Assembly (NCBI GenBank): GCA_902488455.1
Contig: CABTWG010000006.1
Coordinates: 1-37,242 of the forward strand
DNA from: an uncultured Peptoniphilus sp.
GTDB lineage: Bacteria; Bacillota; Clostridia; Tissierellales; Peptoniphilaceae
Reading direction: 5' to 3'
DNA length: 37,242 nucleotides
The notes beneath the pieces were generated by a model. It made no database searches, was not told the origin of the DNA, and worked only from the letters and a program-made list of their open reading frames with translations. The position numbers and the translations under genes are program-made. How positions within the stretch are numbered: position 1 is the stretch's first letter; every line of letters starts with the position of its first letter. This document shows positions 22,756 to 32,105 of the stretch, in pieces.

Positions 22756-24124
22756 AGAATATAAATCAGTAACAGCAGTAGTAGGACCTCTTATGACCGT
22801 AGAAGGAGTAGAAGGGGTAACCTACGAAGAACTTGTTGACATTGAGCTTCAAACCGGCGAAAGAAGAAGAGGCCGTGTAATCGAAGTAAATGGCGACAAG
22901 GCAATGGTTCAAATTTTCGAAGGTTCTCAAGGAATAAACCTACCAGAAACAAAGGTAAGATTCTTAGGAAAACCTCTTGAACTTGGAGTATCTCCTGACA
23001 TGATCGGTAGAATCTTTGACGGACTTGGACAACCTATTGATAACGGACCAAAGATTATGCCAAAGATGAAACTAGACATTAACGGATCAGCTATAAACCC
23101 AGCGAGCCGTGACTACCCATCAGAATTTATTCAAACAGGTATTTCAACCATAGATGGACTTAATACATTGGTAAGAGGACAAAAGCTTCCTATATTCTCA
23201 GGAGCAGGACTTCCTCACAACAACGTAGCTGCACAGATAGCAAGACAAGCAAGAGTACTTGGAACCAACGATAAGTTCGCGGTAGTATTTGCTGCAATGG
23301 GAATCACATTTGAAGAAGCACAATTCTTTATAGATGACTTCACAGAAACAGGAGCAATCGACAGAGCCGTTCTATTTATGAACCTTGCAGACGACCCTGC
23401 AATCGAAAGACTTGCAACACCTAAGATGGCTCTAACCTGTGCAGAATATCTAGCATTTGAAATGGGAATGCACGTACTAGTTATCATGACAGACATGACC
23501 AACTATGCAGAAGCTCTTCGTGAAGTATCAGCAGCTAGAAAGGAAGTACCAGGAAGACGTGGTTACCCAGGATATCTATACACTGACCTTTCAACAATCT
23601 ATGAAAGAGCAGGAAGAATAAAGGGACGTGACGGATCAATCACACAAATTCCTATACTAACCATGCCTGAAGATGATATAACTCATCCAATCCCAGACTT
23701 AACAGGATATATAACAGAAGGACAAATCATCCTTTCAAGAGATCTTTATAAACAAGGAATTGAACCACCTATAAACGCAATTCCTTCACTATCAAGACTA
23801 AAAGATAAAGGTATTGGAGAAGGCAAGACTAGAGAAGACCACGCAGATACCATGAACCAAATCTACGCAGCATACACTTCAGGTAAGGATGCAAAAGAAC
23901 TATCAGTAATCCTAGGTGAAACGGCGCTATCAACAGCAGATAGAGCATTTGCAAAATTCTCAGATGAATTCGAAGCAAGATATGTAAACCAAGGTTACTA
24001 TACAAATAGAAGTATAGAAGAAACTCTAGATCTTGGATGGGATCTTCTAAAGATCATACCAAGAACAGAACTTAAGAGAATTAAGGACGCACTTCTTGAT
24101 AAATATCTAGACGGAAATAGGTGA
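22748..24124 (+). CDS. ntpB: V-type ATPase regulatory subunit B
   Basis: This 458-residue B subunit has the degenerate P-loop region 'FSGAGLPHNNVAAQIARQ' in place of a Walker A. It also carries 'RKEVPGRRGYPGYLYTDLST' with the arginine that reaches the A-subunit site. It alternates with NtpA in the A3B3 head. AAAAGGAGG in the end of ntpA precedes the ATG. Confidence 0.93.
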   Translation: MLKEYKSVTAVVGPLMTVEGVEGVTYEELVDIELQTGERRRGRVIEVNGDKAMVQIFEGSQGINLPETKVRFLGKPLELGVSPDMIGRIFDGLGQPIDNGPKIMPKMKLDINGSAINPASRDYPSEFIQTGISTIDGLNTLVRGQKLPIFSGAGLPHNNVAAQIARQARVLGTNDKFAVVFAAMGITFEEAQFFIDDFTETGAIDRAVLFMNLADDPAIERLATPKMALTCAEYLAFEMGMHVLVIMTDMTNYAEALREVSAARKEVPGRRGYPGYLYTDLSTIYERAGRIKGRDGSITQIPILTMPEDDITHPIPDLTGYITEGQIILSRDLYKQGIEPPINAIPSLSRLKDKGIGEGKTREDHADTMNQIYAAYTSGKDAKELSVILGETALSTADRAFAKFSDEFEARYVNQGYYTNRSIEETLDLGWDLLKIIPRTELKRIKDALLDKYLDGNR

Positions 24125-24128
24125 TTAG

Positions 24129-24818
24129 ATGGCACTTCTTAAAGTAACTCCTACGAGGATGAACCTATCTGCACTTAAGACCAGACTTGAAACTTCCACC
24201 CGTGGGCACAAACTTCTAAAAGATAAACAAGATGAGCTCATGAGAAGATTTATAGAAACTGTAAGGCATAACAAGACTCTAAGAGAAGAAGTAGAAGAAG
24301 AACTTTCAAAATCATTTAAAGACTTTCTACTAGCTTCAGCTCTTATGAGTCCAGAGATGCTAAAAGAAGCAGTATCTATGCCAACTCAAGAAACCTTTGT
24401 AGATATTACAAAGAAAAACGTAATGAGTGTAGAAATCCCAATAATGGAGTTTGAAATTAAAAAACTTACAGAAGGCGGATCTATTTATCCATACGGATTT
24501 ACTGAAACTACAGCAGACTTAGATATGGCTGTAGAAAAGTTAAATAGAGTAATGTCAAAACTTCTAGAACTTGCCCAAGTAGAAAAATCTGCACAACTAA
24601 TGGCAGATGAAATCGAAAAGACGAGAAGAAGAGTAAACGCTCTTGAATATAGAACCATACCAGACCTTGAAGAAACGATTAAGTTTATAAGACAGAAGCT
24701 GGATGAAAACGAAAGGGCAAACATAACAAGACTTATGAAGGTAAAAGATATTATTTCTAAAGAAGAAAATAAACCGCCTAAGATAGAATTTGATACAGAA
24801 GAATTAAAAGTAAATTAA
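24129..24818 (+). CDS. ntpD: V-type ATPase central axle subunit D
   Basis: This 229-residue protein starts 'LKVTPTRMNLSALKTRL', the hallmark of subunit D. It forms a long antiparallel coiled-coil (about 10-70 and 125-205) that turns inside the A3B3 head. It is the last gene of the operon. The genes ntpH and ntpJ that follow in E. hirae are absent here. Confidence 0.9.
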   Translation: MALLKVTPTRMNLSALKTRLETSTRGHKLLKDKQDELMRRFIETVRHNKTLREEVEEELSKSFKDFLLASALMSPEMLKEAVSMPTQETFVDITKKNVMSVEIPIMEFEIKKLTEGGSIYPYGFTETTADLDMAVEKLNRVMSKLLELAQVEKSAQLMADEIEKTRRRVNALEYRTIPDLEETIKFIRQKLDENERANITRLMKVKDIISKEENKPPKIEFDTEELKVN

Positions 24819-24840
24819 AGACGCTAAAGTAGCATCTTTT
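24817..24840 (+). terminator. Weak terminator after ntpD
   Basis: AAAGACGCT (24817-24825) pairs with AGCATCTTT (24831-24839) with one mismatch, then T-rich sequence. It begins within the stop codon. Confidence 0.5.
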
Positions 24841-24998
24841 CTTATACCTTTTTATCTAAATTTAAATTTTAGTATCACAATTTTATACTGGTACTACTTG
24901 TAATTTTAAGAAAAGTTATATTTTTGAAACGAAAATTAACAATAGTAAACGGTATTTTTAAAGATATTAGAATTCAGCGCTCTCGCTATTTTACGAAG

Positions 24999-25032
24999 TA
25001 TCAACATAGTGGCAACACTGATTATGTTGATA
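24999..25032 (+). promoter_or_regulatory. Hairpin in the leader of the 25055 gene
   Basis: TATCAACAT (24999-25007) pairs with ATGTTGATA (25024-25032). Inside it, AGTG (25008-25011) pairs with CACT (25016-25019) around GCAA, leaving a 4-nt bulge on the right. There is no T-tract, so it is not a normal terminator. It may be an operator or an mRNA structure upstream of AGGAGG. Confidence 0.45.
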
Positions 25033-25054
25033 TAAATCTAAGATAGGAGGATTT

Positions 25055-26011
25055 ATGTTTAAAAGAATCATTTCACTTTTATTTTTACTTCTATTTTTAA
25101 ATATCAATGTAGAAGCAAAAGAGATTAATGCAACTATTCCGAAATATCCTGTAAATATCAATGATACACTTATGATAAAGGAAAAAAATAAGTATCCACC
25201 CCTTGCATATAATGGTATAACCTATTTTCCAATGACATATGATAATGCTATGTCTTTAGGCATTTTAATAAAATGGGATAATGCAGAGAGAACTTTATAT
25301 CTTGATAGAGGTGCAGGATTTGGCAATATAAAGATAAAGCCATATTATTATGAAAAGGAAAATAAAAAATCGTACTTAGTTAAAACGATTCCTTTTGATG
25401 TAGTAATAAATGGAAAGAAAATTAACAAAAAAGAATTAAAAAAATATCCATTCCTTGTATTTAGAGATATCACTTACTTGCCTATGACATGGAGCATATT
25501 TCATGATGAATTAGATTATAGTGTTAGCTTTAATCATAGAGATGGCCTTGTAATGAGAGCAAACACACGCCATATGTCATTTCCATCTGCTGGCATGGAA
25601 GAAATAGATATTGAAGGAGTACACATATCATATACTTCGCAAGAACCATTATCTGATTATAGTATTATAATTTCTAATGAATCTTTTGAACTTAATTTAG
25701 GAGAAGAAATTAGGAGTAAATATTTTAAAAACTATAGAAATTTTCAACCACCAGGAGTTTTGGGTCATTATCTAATAAACCCTGAAGATATAATAGAAGC
25801 AAAACCTTTTATAGACGGAAATATTTTATATATGCCATTTGGATATGCTTGTGATTTTACTGTTAGTTCAGATGGAGGTACACTTACATTAAATTCAGAA
25901 AAAGTGCGTAATGTTAATTTAAAATACGATATAAATACGGGAGATTTTCTTGGAGAAGATGAAGTGGATATGGAGAGAGTAAATAAGTTATATAAACAAA
26001 ATAAAAAATAA
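25055..26011 (+). CDS. Secreted protein with stalk/copper-amine-oxidase-N-like repeats
   Basis: This 318-residue protein has a signal peptide (1-21, ending INVEA). Its mature part repeats a motif three times: ITYFPMTYD (about 54), ITYLPMTWS (about 137) and ILYMPFGYA (about 264), each followed by a 'W/S...L' strand and a turn. That pattern is typical of stalk domains related to the copper amine oxidase N-terminal domain, found in many Firmicutes surface proteins. No catalytic motif or wall anchor is seen. AGGAGG lies five bases upstream of the ATG. It is monocistronic. Function unknown. Confidence 0.6.
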   Translation: MFKRIISLLFLLLFLNINVEAKEINATIPKYPVNINDTLMIKEKNKYPPLAYNGITYFPMTYDNAMSLGILIKWDNAERTLYLDRGAGFGNIKIKPYYYEKENKKSYLVKTIPFDVVINGKKINKKELKKYPFLVFRDITYLPMTWSIFHDELDYSVSFNHRDGLVMRANTRHMSFPSAGMEEIDIEGVHISYTSQEPLSDYSIIISNESFELNLGEEIRSKYFKNYRNFQPPGVLGHYLINPEDIIEAKPFIDGNILYMPFGYACDFTVSSDGGTLTLNSEKVRNVNLKYDINTGDFLGEDEVDMERVNKLYKQNKK

Positions 26012-26017
26012 GTTTTG

Positions 26018-26063
26018 AAATAAACCCCTAAATTCGAAATAAGAATGTAGGGGTTTATTTTTT
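26018..26063 (+). terminator. Terminator of the 25055 gene
   Basis: A 13-bp stem from AAATAAACCCCTA (26018-26030) to TAGGGGTTTATTT (26048-26060), then a T-run. Confidence 0.75.
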
Positions 26064-26189
26064 GGTAAGTTGTAAAATTATTCATATAAAGAAGTATAAG
26101 GGATATTTATTATTCATATAATTTAAAATATAATTGAAGCACAATTATAAAGAGAATAGTTTTTCCAGTGATATAAAAAAGGAGATAAA

Positions 26190-26846
26190 ATGAATTTAGA
26201 AAAGTATATAGATAAAAGCTACAGAGAGTTCAACTCAAGACTCATTCCTGGAGTAGAGAATGTTTTGGGAGTAAGAGTACCAATCATTAGAAAAATTGTA
26301 AAAGAAATGAATGAAGATGAGAAGAAGTTATTTTTAAACAACCTTCCTCACGATTGGCATGAAGAAAATATTATGCACATGATAATAATATCTGAAGAAA
26401 ATGATTATAATAAGGCGAAAAAAATGTTATCTGAGTTTTTGCCCTTCGTTGATAATTGGCAAGTGTGTGACGTAGGAATACCAAAAGTTTTTAAAAAATT
26501 AGAAGATGGAGAAGATTTACTTTTATTTGTAAAGAAACTAATTTCAAACGAGGCTACATTTTTTAAAAGGTACGGAATATTTATACTTATGAAAATTTAT
26601 CTCGATGATTTTTATAATCGAGAAATTCTAGAGATGGTGGCAGAGATTAATTCAGATGAGTACTATGTCAACATGATGAGGGCGTGGTTTTTTCAAGAGG
26701 CTATGGTAAAGAGATACGACGACGCTATAAAATATTTAGAAAATAAAAAATTAGACAAGTTCACTCATTTAAAAACCATATCGAAATGCGTAGACTCTAG
26801 AAAAATAGATGAAAAAACGAAACAATATCTCAAGACTTTGAGATAA
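26190..26846 (+). CDS. AlkD-like DNA alkylation repair protein
   Basis: This 218-residue all-helical HEAT-like protein contains 'FVDNWQVCDVGIPKVF', with W90 and D94 at the sites matching the DNA-facing Trp and catalytic Asp of AlkD. 'YYVNMMRAWFFQEAM' matches the later conserved Arg/Trp region. AlkD enzymes remove 3-methyl- or 7-methylpurines without flipping the base. AAAGGAGA precedes the start. It stands alone between two terminator/promoter regions; proS follows behind its own promoter. Confidence 0.75.
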   Translation: MNLEKYIDKSYREFNSRLIPGVENVLGVRVPIIRKIVKEMNEDEKKLFLNNLPHDWHEENIMHMIIISEENDYNKAKKMLSEFLPFVDNWQVCDVGIPKVFKKLEDGEDLLLFVKKLISNEATFFKRYGIFILMKIYLDDFYNREILEMVAEINSDEYYVNMMRAWFFQEAMVKRYDDAIKYLENKKLDKFTHLKTISKCVDSRKIDEKTKQYLKTLR

Positions 26847-26849
26847 CAC

Positions 26850-26878
26850 TTGCAAGTTTTAAGCTATAATAATATAAT
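26850..26878 (+). promoter_or_regulatory. proS: Promoter of the proS-led gene run
   Basis: TTGCAA (26850-26855), a 17-nt spacer and TATAAT (26873-26878). The leader is about 25 nt, too short for a T-box. Confidence 0.65.
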
Positions 26879-26908
26879 CATAGTTGATTATAAAAAGATG
26901 GAGGAATT

Positions 26909-28657
26909 ATGAGACTAACAAAGCTTTACATGCCTACTTTAAGAGAGGTACCAACAGATGCTGAAGTGGAATCCCACAAGCTTCTTTTAAGAGCAGCTAT
27001 GATTAGAAGATCCACCACTGGCATTTACTCATACCTGCCACTTGGTTACAGAGTTATAAGAAAAATTGAACAGATTGTTAGAGAAGAAATGGATAGAGCT
27101 GGTTCTCAAGAGATACTTATGAGTGCCATTCAACCTGCAGAAATCTGGGAAGATTCAGGCAGATGGGACAAGTTCGGACCGGAAATGTTTAAATTAGTAG
27201 ATAGAAATGGAAGAGACTTCTGTCTTGGACCTACTGCTGAAGAATACTTCACAACACTTGTTAAAGATGAAGTAAGTTCATATAAACAACTACCACTTAA
27301 CATTTATCAAATACAGACAAAATATCGTGACGAAAAAAGACCAAGATTTGGTATAAATCGTGCAAGAGAATTCTTGATGAAGGACGCTTATTCATTCGAT
27401 AGAGATGAAGAAGGCCTTAAAAAATCATATGAAATGTACTACAAGGCATACCAAAATGTCTTTGATAGACTTTCACTTGATTACAAAATTGTAGAAGGAG
27501 ATAACGGAGCTATGGGAGGACATAAATCTCATGAGTTCATTGCTCTTTCCGAAACAGGTGAAGGAATCATATTCTATTCTGAAAAAAGCGACATAGCCTA
27601 TACAGAAGAAAAAGCTCCTGTTCACTATGATTTTGTAGATACAAGCGAGCCTTTAGAAAAAGAAGAAGTTGAAACTATTGGTGCTAAGACCATTGCAGAT
27701 TTGGCAGAATTTTTAAATATAGAAGAAAAGAGATGCGCAAAGGCAATAGACCTTACTATTGAAGGAAAACCTGTAATAGTTTTAGTTCCGGGAGATAGAG
27801 AACTTAACATGGCAAAACTTATTTCATACCTTGGAGTACCAGAACATGAAATCGAGTTTATGAACGATGAAGAAATTGTAAAAATAGGTTCACATCCAGG
27901 ATACACTGGACCTATTGGACTAAATGAAGATGTAAGATTAATAGTAGATAGTTCTATTACAAAGATAAATAACCTTGTAGTAGGTGCCAATAAAAAAGAC
28001 TACCATATTAAAAATGTTTGCTATGAAAGAGATTTCACTGGAGAAGTAGTGGAAGATCTACTAATGGCAGTTGAAGGGGACAAGATTCCTGGCACAGACG
28101 AAGTATACAAGACTCGTCGCGGAATAGAAGTAGGAAATATTTTCCAACTTGGAACCAAGTACTCAGAAACTCTAAACGCTACATTTTTAGATGAAAATGG
28201 AAAGAGTCAGTACTTTGTAATGGGTTCTTATGGAATTGGAGTTACAAGATCTGTAAGTGCTGTAGTTGAACAGTATCATGATGATTACGGAATTGTTTGG
28301 CCAATGGCTATTGCTCCTTATCAAGTAATAATAACTGTTATGAATCCTAAGAAAGAAGAACAACTTGAGCTTGGAGAAAAACTTCATGCAGCCTTTGTTA
28401 ATATGGGATACGAAGTTCTTCTTGACGATAGAAATGTAGGAGCTGGAGTTAAATTTAACGACAGAGATTTAATTGGAATTCCACTTAGAATTACCGTTGG
28501 CAAGAAGGCAAAAGATTCAATAGTTGAATTTTCAAGAAGAGATAATAGAGAAAATATAGAGATGACTTCAAAAGAAGCTATAGACAGAGTGACTGAAGAA
28601 ATGATCAAAGAAAGCGGAATTGAAGATGTTTTAGAAAATTTATTAGAATCATTATAG
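26909..28657 (+). CDS. proS: Prolyl-tRNA synthetase
   Basis: This 582-residue class II synthetase charges tRNA-Pro. It has the bacterial layout: motif 1 near 45-75, the 'GPTAEEYFTTLV' and 'YRDEKRPRFGINRAREFLMKDAYSF' region of motif 2, an inserted YbaK-like editing domain (about 225-400), motif 3 in GSYGIGVTRSVSAVVEQ, and a C-terminal anticodon-binding domain. GGAGG precedes the ATG. Length fits the family (about 570). The nine-base gap to the next gene suggests co-transcription. Confidence 0.93.
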   Translation: MRLTKLYMPTLREVPTDAEVESHKLLLRAAMIRRSTTGIYSYLPLGYRVIRKIEQIVREEMDRAGSQEILMSAIQPAEIWEDSGRWDKFGPEMFKLVDRNGRDFCLGPTAEEYFTTLVKDEVSSYKQLPLNIYQIQTKYRDEKRPRFGINRAREFLMKDAYSFDRDEEGLKKSYEMYYKAYQNVFDRLSLDYKIVEGDNGAMGGHKSHEFIALSETGEGIIFYSEKSDIAYTEEKAPVHYDFVDTSEPLEKEEVETIGAKTIADLAEFLNIEEKRCAKAIDLTIEGKPVIVLVPGDRELNMAKLISYLGVPEHEIEFMNDEEIVKIGSHPGYTGPIGLNEDVRLIVDSSITKINNLVVGANKKDYHIKNVCYERDFTGEVVEDLLMAVEGDKIPGTDEVYKTRRGIEVGNIFQLGTKYSETLNATFLDENGKSQYFVMGSYGIGVTRSVSAVVEQYHDDYGIVWPMAIAPYQVIITVMNPKKEEQLELGEKLHAAFVNMGYEVLLDDRNVGAGVKFNDRDLIGIPLRITVGKKAKDSIVEFSRRDNRENIEMTSKEAIDRVTEEMIKESGIEDVLENLLESL

Positions 28658-28666
28658 GAGAATAAA

Positions 28667-28885
28667 ATGGCGGATTTTAAGTTTGAAATAGTTAAAAATA
28701 TAGCGGTTCTTTCTGAAAATGCAAAAGGCTGGACGAAGGAATTTAATCTAGTGAGCTGGAACGAAAGGCCTGCCAAGTACGATATTAGAGAATGGTCTCC
28801 TGATCACAAAATGATGGGCAAGGGAGTCACTCTAACTGAAGAAGAAGTAGGACTTATTATAAAAGGATTAAACGAAAATAAATAG
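28667..28885 (+). CDS. YdbC/PC4-like nucleic-acid-binding protein
   Basis: This 72-residue protein contains 'WTKEFNLVSWNERPAKYDIREW' and 'MGKGVTLTEEEVGLIIKGLN', matching the PC4-like (transcriptional coactivator p15) fold of YdbC proteins that bind single-stranded DNA. AGGAGA lies seven bases before the ATG. It sits between proS and tig. Its regulatory target is unknown. Confidence 0.75.
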   Translation: MADFKFEIVKNIAVLSENAKGWTKEFNLVSWNERPAKYDIREWSPDHKMMGKGVTLTEEEVGLIIKGLNENK

Positions 28886-28911
28886 TGGTAAGAATATACT
28901 AGGAGGAAAAT

Positions 28912-30261
28912 ATGACCGAAATTTTAAAAAAGGAAAACAATAAAGTATTTTTTGATATAACACTTCCAAAAGAAGAAGTAAAAAAGGCTGAAGTCACAGC
29001 TTATAACAAATTAAAGAAGAATGTACAAATCCCAGGATTTAGAAAAGGACATGCACCTAAGATGATCATCGAAAACGTGTATGGAAAGGGAATTTTCTTA
29101 GAAGACGCAATAAACGAACTTCTTCCAAAATACTATGAAGAAGCTATAAAAGAACTTAATCTTGAAGTAGTGGACCAACCAGATGTTGACTTCGATGAAG
29201 ATGTATCTTCAGATGCAGATGTGGTAGTACATTTCTCAGTATTTGTAAAACCTGAAATCGAAATTAAAAAATATAAAGGCCTAGAAGTTGAAGACGCTAA
29301 GCATGAAGTTACAGACGAAATGCTAGAAGACGATCTAAAAAGACAACAAAAGATGAATGCAAGAGCAGTTAATATCGATGATAGAGCTGCAGAAGAACAT
29401 GACAAAGTAAACATCAACTTCGAAGGATTTATAGACGGAGAAGCATTCCCAGGTGGAACAGCTGAAAACCAAGATCTAGAACTAGGATCAGGCACATTTA
29501 TTCCAGGATTTGAAGAACAAATCATCGGAAAGAATATCGGAGATGAGTTCGATGTAGTTACAAAATTCCCAGAAGACTATCATGCAGAAGAATTCCAAGG
29601 AAAAGAAGCTACATTCAAAACTAAACTTAACTCTATAACAGTAGAAGAACTTCCAGAAATCGACGATGAATTTATTAAAGATATTTCTGAATTCGACACA
29701 GTTGATGAATATAAAGCTGACCTTAGAAAGAAACTTGAAAAAGAAGCTGAAGAAAGAACTAGAATAGATAGAGAAGGAAATGTTCTTAGAAAGATTGCTG
29801 AAGAAGTAGAAGTAGATATACCAGAAAGAATGGTTGAAGATGAGCTTGATAGAATCATCCAAAACTACAACCAAAGCATGCAAGGACAAGGACTTACTAT
29901 TGAACAATACCTACAAATGTTAGGAACTGATATAAAGACATTTAGAGAAGGACAAAAAGGACAAGCTGAAGCTGTTATTTTAAATAGACTTATCCTTGAT
30001 AAAATAATCGAACTAGAAAATATTGAAGTTACAGATGAAGAAATCGAAGCTGAAATAGATAGAGTTCTAGGCGAATACTTCAAAGATGACGAGGAAAAAA
30101 GAGAAGACATGAAGAAGATGATGCTTGAAACTAACAAGGCAGCAGTTGAAGATGATTTAAAAGCTAGACGTGCTCTTGATGTTCTAGTAAACGAAAACAA
30201 ATTTGTAGAGAAAAAAGAAGAAAAAGAAGAAAAAGAAACTGAAGAAAATAAGGAAGACTAA
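28912..30261 (+). CDS. tig: Trigger factor
   Basis: This 449-residue ribosome-associated chaperone has the ribosome-binding signature GFRKGHAP (about 43-50), a central FKBP-type peptidyl-prolyl isomerase domain (about 150-245) and a helical C-terminal arm domain. An acidic/lysine-rich tail (EKKEEKEEKETEENKED) ends it. GGAGG precedes the start. It leads into clpP-clpX-lon-engB, a common Firmicutes arrangement. Confidence 0.93.
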   Translation: MTEILKKENNKVFFDITLPKEEVKKAEVTAYNKLKKNVQIPGFRKGHAPKMIIENVYGKGIFLEDAINELLPKYYEEAIKELNLEVVDQPDVDFDEDVSSDADVVVHFSVFVKPEIEIKKYKGLEVEDAKHEVTDEMLEDDLKRQQKMNARAVNIDDRAAEEHDKVNINFEGFIDGEAFPGGTAENQDLELGSGTFIPGFEEQIIGKNIGDEFDVVTKFPEDYHAEEFQGKEATFKTKLNSITVEELPEIDDEFIKDISEFDTVDEYKADLRKKLEKEAEERTRIDREGNVLRKIAEEVEVDIPERMVEDELDRIIQNYNQSMQGQGLTIEQYLQMLGTDIKTFREGQKGQAEAVILNRLILDKIIELENIEVTDEEIEAEIDRVLGEYFKDDEEKREDMKKMMLETNKAAVEDDLKARRALDVLVNENKFVEKKEEKEEKETEENKED

Positions 30262-30294
30262 TTAAGAAGACTAATAATAGAAAGAAGTGATAAT

Positions 30295-30879
30295 ATGGCA
30301 TTAGTACCTACCGTCATTGAGATGACAAACCGTGGCGAAAGAGCATATGATATTTATTCAAGGCTTTTAAAAGAAAGAATAATATTTATTTCAGGAGAGA
30401 TAAATAATGTGACTGCCGACTTAGTAGTTGCGCAACTTTTATTTTTAGAGTCTGAAGATCCAAACAAAGATATCCAAATATATATCAATTCACCAGGTGG
30501 TTCAGTAAGTGCAGGATTTGCTATTTTTGACACTATGAATTATATAAAGCCAGACGTTTCTACCATATGTATAGGAATGGCTGCATCTATGGGAGCATTC
30601 CTCCTTGCGGCAGGTAAAAAAGGCAAGAGATTTGCACTACCAAACTCTGAAATCATGATTCACCAACCACTTGGAGGAGCTCAAGGACAAGCTTCAGATA
30701 TCATGATTCACGCAGAAAAGATAATAGAAATTAGACAGAGAATAAATAAGATACTTGCTGAAGAAACGGGACAACCTTTAGAAAAAATAGAACACGATAC
30801 AGACAGAGACTACTTCCTAAGCGCTGATGAAGCTAAGAAGTACGGTCTAATAGATAATGTAATAAGAGAAAGAGATTAA
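30295..30879 (+). CDS. clpP: ATP-dependent Clp protease proteolytic subunit
   Basis: This 194-residue serine protease has S98 in GMAASMGAF, H123 in MIHQPLGG and D172 in TDRDYF, all at the positions seen in Bacillus ClpP. It forms the barrel served by ClpX next door. Its stop is one base before the clpX start. Confidence 0.95.
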   Translation: MALVPTVIEMTNRGERAYDIYSRLLKERIIFISGEINNVTADLVVAQLLFLESEDPNKDIQIYINSPGGSVSAGFAIFDTMNYIKPDVSTICIGMAASMGAFLLAAGKKGKRFALPNSEIMIHQPLGGAQGQASDIMIHAEKIIEIRQRINKILAEETGQPLEKIEHDTDRDYFLSADEAKKYGLIDNVIRERD

Positions 30880-30880
30880 A

Positions 30881-32092
30881 ATGTCAGATGATAAAATAAA
30901 ATGCTCTTTTTGTGGCAAAACTTCTGACCAAGTTAAAAGACTTATAGCTGGACCAGATGCTTATATTTGCAATGAATGTGTAGATCTTTGCGAAAGCATA
31001 CTTGAGGAAGAGCTAAAAGACAATGAGGATTCAAACTTTGAACTTGAACTTAAGACACCAAAAGAAATTAAAGAAGTGTTGGATTCATATGTTATAAAAC
31101 AAGAAGCAGCCAAGAAATCCTTGGCTGTTGCTGTATATAACCATTACAAAAGGATTCACCACACCTCATCAGAAGTTGAATTACAAAAGAGCAATATTCT
31201 TATGATAGGACCTACAGGTTCAGGTAAGACACTTCTTGCACAGACTTTGGCAAAGATTATAAATGTACCATTTGCCATAGCTGATGCGACATCGCTTACA
31301 GAAGCGGGTTATGTCGGAGAAGACGTAGAGAATATTCTACTAAAACTTATACAAGCTGCAGATTACGATTTAGAAAAAGCGGAAATGGGCATCATCTATA
31401 TCGATGAAATAGATAAAATCGCTAGAAAATCTGAAAATGTTTCAATAACAAGAGACGTTAGCGGCGAAGGAGTACAACAGGCACTTCTTAAAATAATAGA
31501 AGGAACTATTGCGAATGTGCCTCCACAAGGAGGAAGAAAACATCCTTCCCAAGAGTTCATTCAATTTAACACAGAAAATGTACTATTTATCTGTGGAGGA
31601 GCCTTTGACGGACTAGCTCCAATAATCGAACACAGAGTTGGCAAGAATTCAATAGGATTTGGTCAAACAGTGATCTCCAGTGGTGAAAGAGATAAAAATA
31701 TACTATCTAACCTTCACACAGAAGATCTAATTAAGTTTGGACTTATACCAGAACTTATAGGAAGACTTCCAGTTACTGTAACACTTGAAGAGCTTGATGA
31801 AGAAGCATTAGTAGAAATTTTAAAAACTCCAAAAAACGCCCTTGTAAAGCAGTACAAAGAGCTACTTAAATATGACGGAGTAGAACTCACATTTGAAGAA
31901 GAAGCTCTAAAATATATAGCAGAAATGGCAATCAAGAAGAAATCTGGAGCAAGAGGACTTCGTGGAGTAATAGAAGATACGATGATGGATATAATGTTTG
32001 AAATTCCATCCAGTGACGATATAGAAGAAGTGATCATTACCAAAGAATCAGTAGAAGGAAAAGAACCAGTAAAAATAATTAAGAAGAAATAA
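30881..32092 (+). CDS. clpX: ATP-dependent Clp protease ATPase subunit ClpX
   Basis: This 403-residue AAA+ unfoldase has an N-terminal zinc-binding domain with C8, C11, C30 and C33, and Walker A GPTGSGKT at 110-117. Walker B is in IIYIDEIDK, and the ClpP-docking loop is NSIGFG. Length is near normal. No good ribosome binding site lies upstream beyond 'AGAGA', so coupling to clpP is likely. Confidence 0.95.
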   Translation: MSDDKIKCSFCGKTSDQVKRLIAGPDAYICNECVDLCESILEEELKDNEDSNFELELKTPKEIKEVLDSYVIKQEAAKKSLAVAVYNHYKRIHHTSSEVELQKSNILMIGPTGSGKTLLAQTLAKIINVPFAIADATSLTEAGYVGEDVENILLKLIQAADYDLEKAEMGIIYIDEIDKIARKSENVSITRDVSGEGVQQALLKIIEGTIANVPPQGGRKHPSQEFIQFNTENVLFICGGAFDGLAPIIEHRVGKNSIGFGQTVISSGERDKNILSNLHTEDLIKFGLIPELIGRLPVTVTLEELDEEALVEILKTPKNALVKQYKELLKYDGVELTFEEEALKYIAEMAIKKKSGARGLRGVIEDTMMDIMFEIPSSDDIEEVIITKESVEGKEPVKIIKKK

Positions 32093-32105
32093 CTTTGGTG
32101 ATTAA

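Noticed and set aside
26850..26908. T-box leader upstream of proS
   Set aside because: The leader from the predicted start is only about 25 nt, with no T-box sequence or terminator.
29488..29907. 139-codon minus-strand frame in the trigger factor gene
   Set aside because: It is an aromatic-rich shadow of GAA/AAA-rich coding sequence on the other strand.
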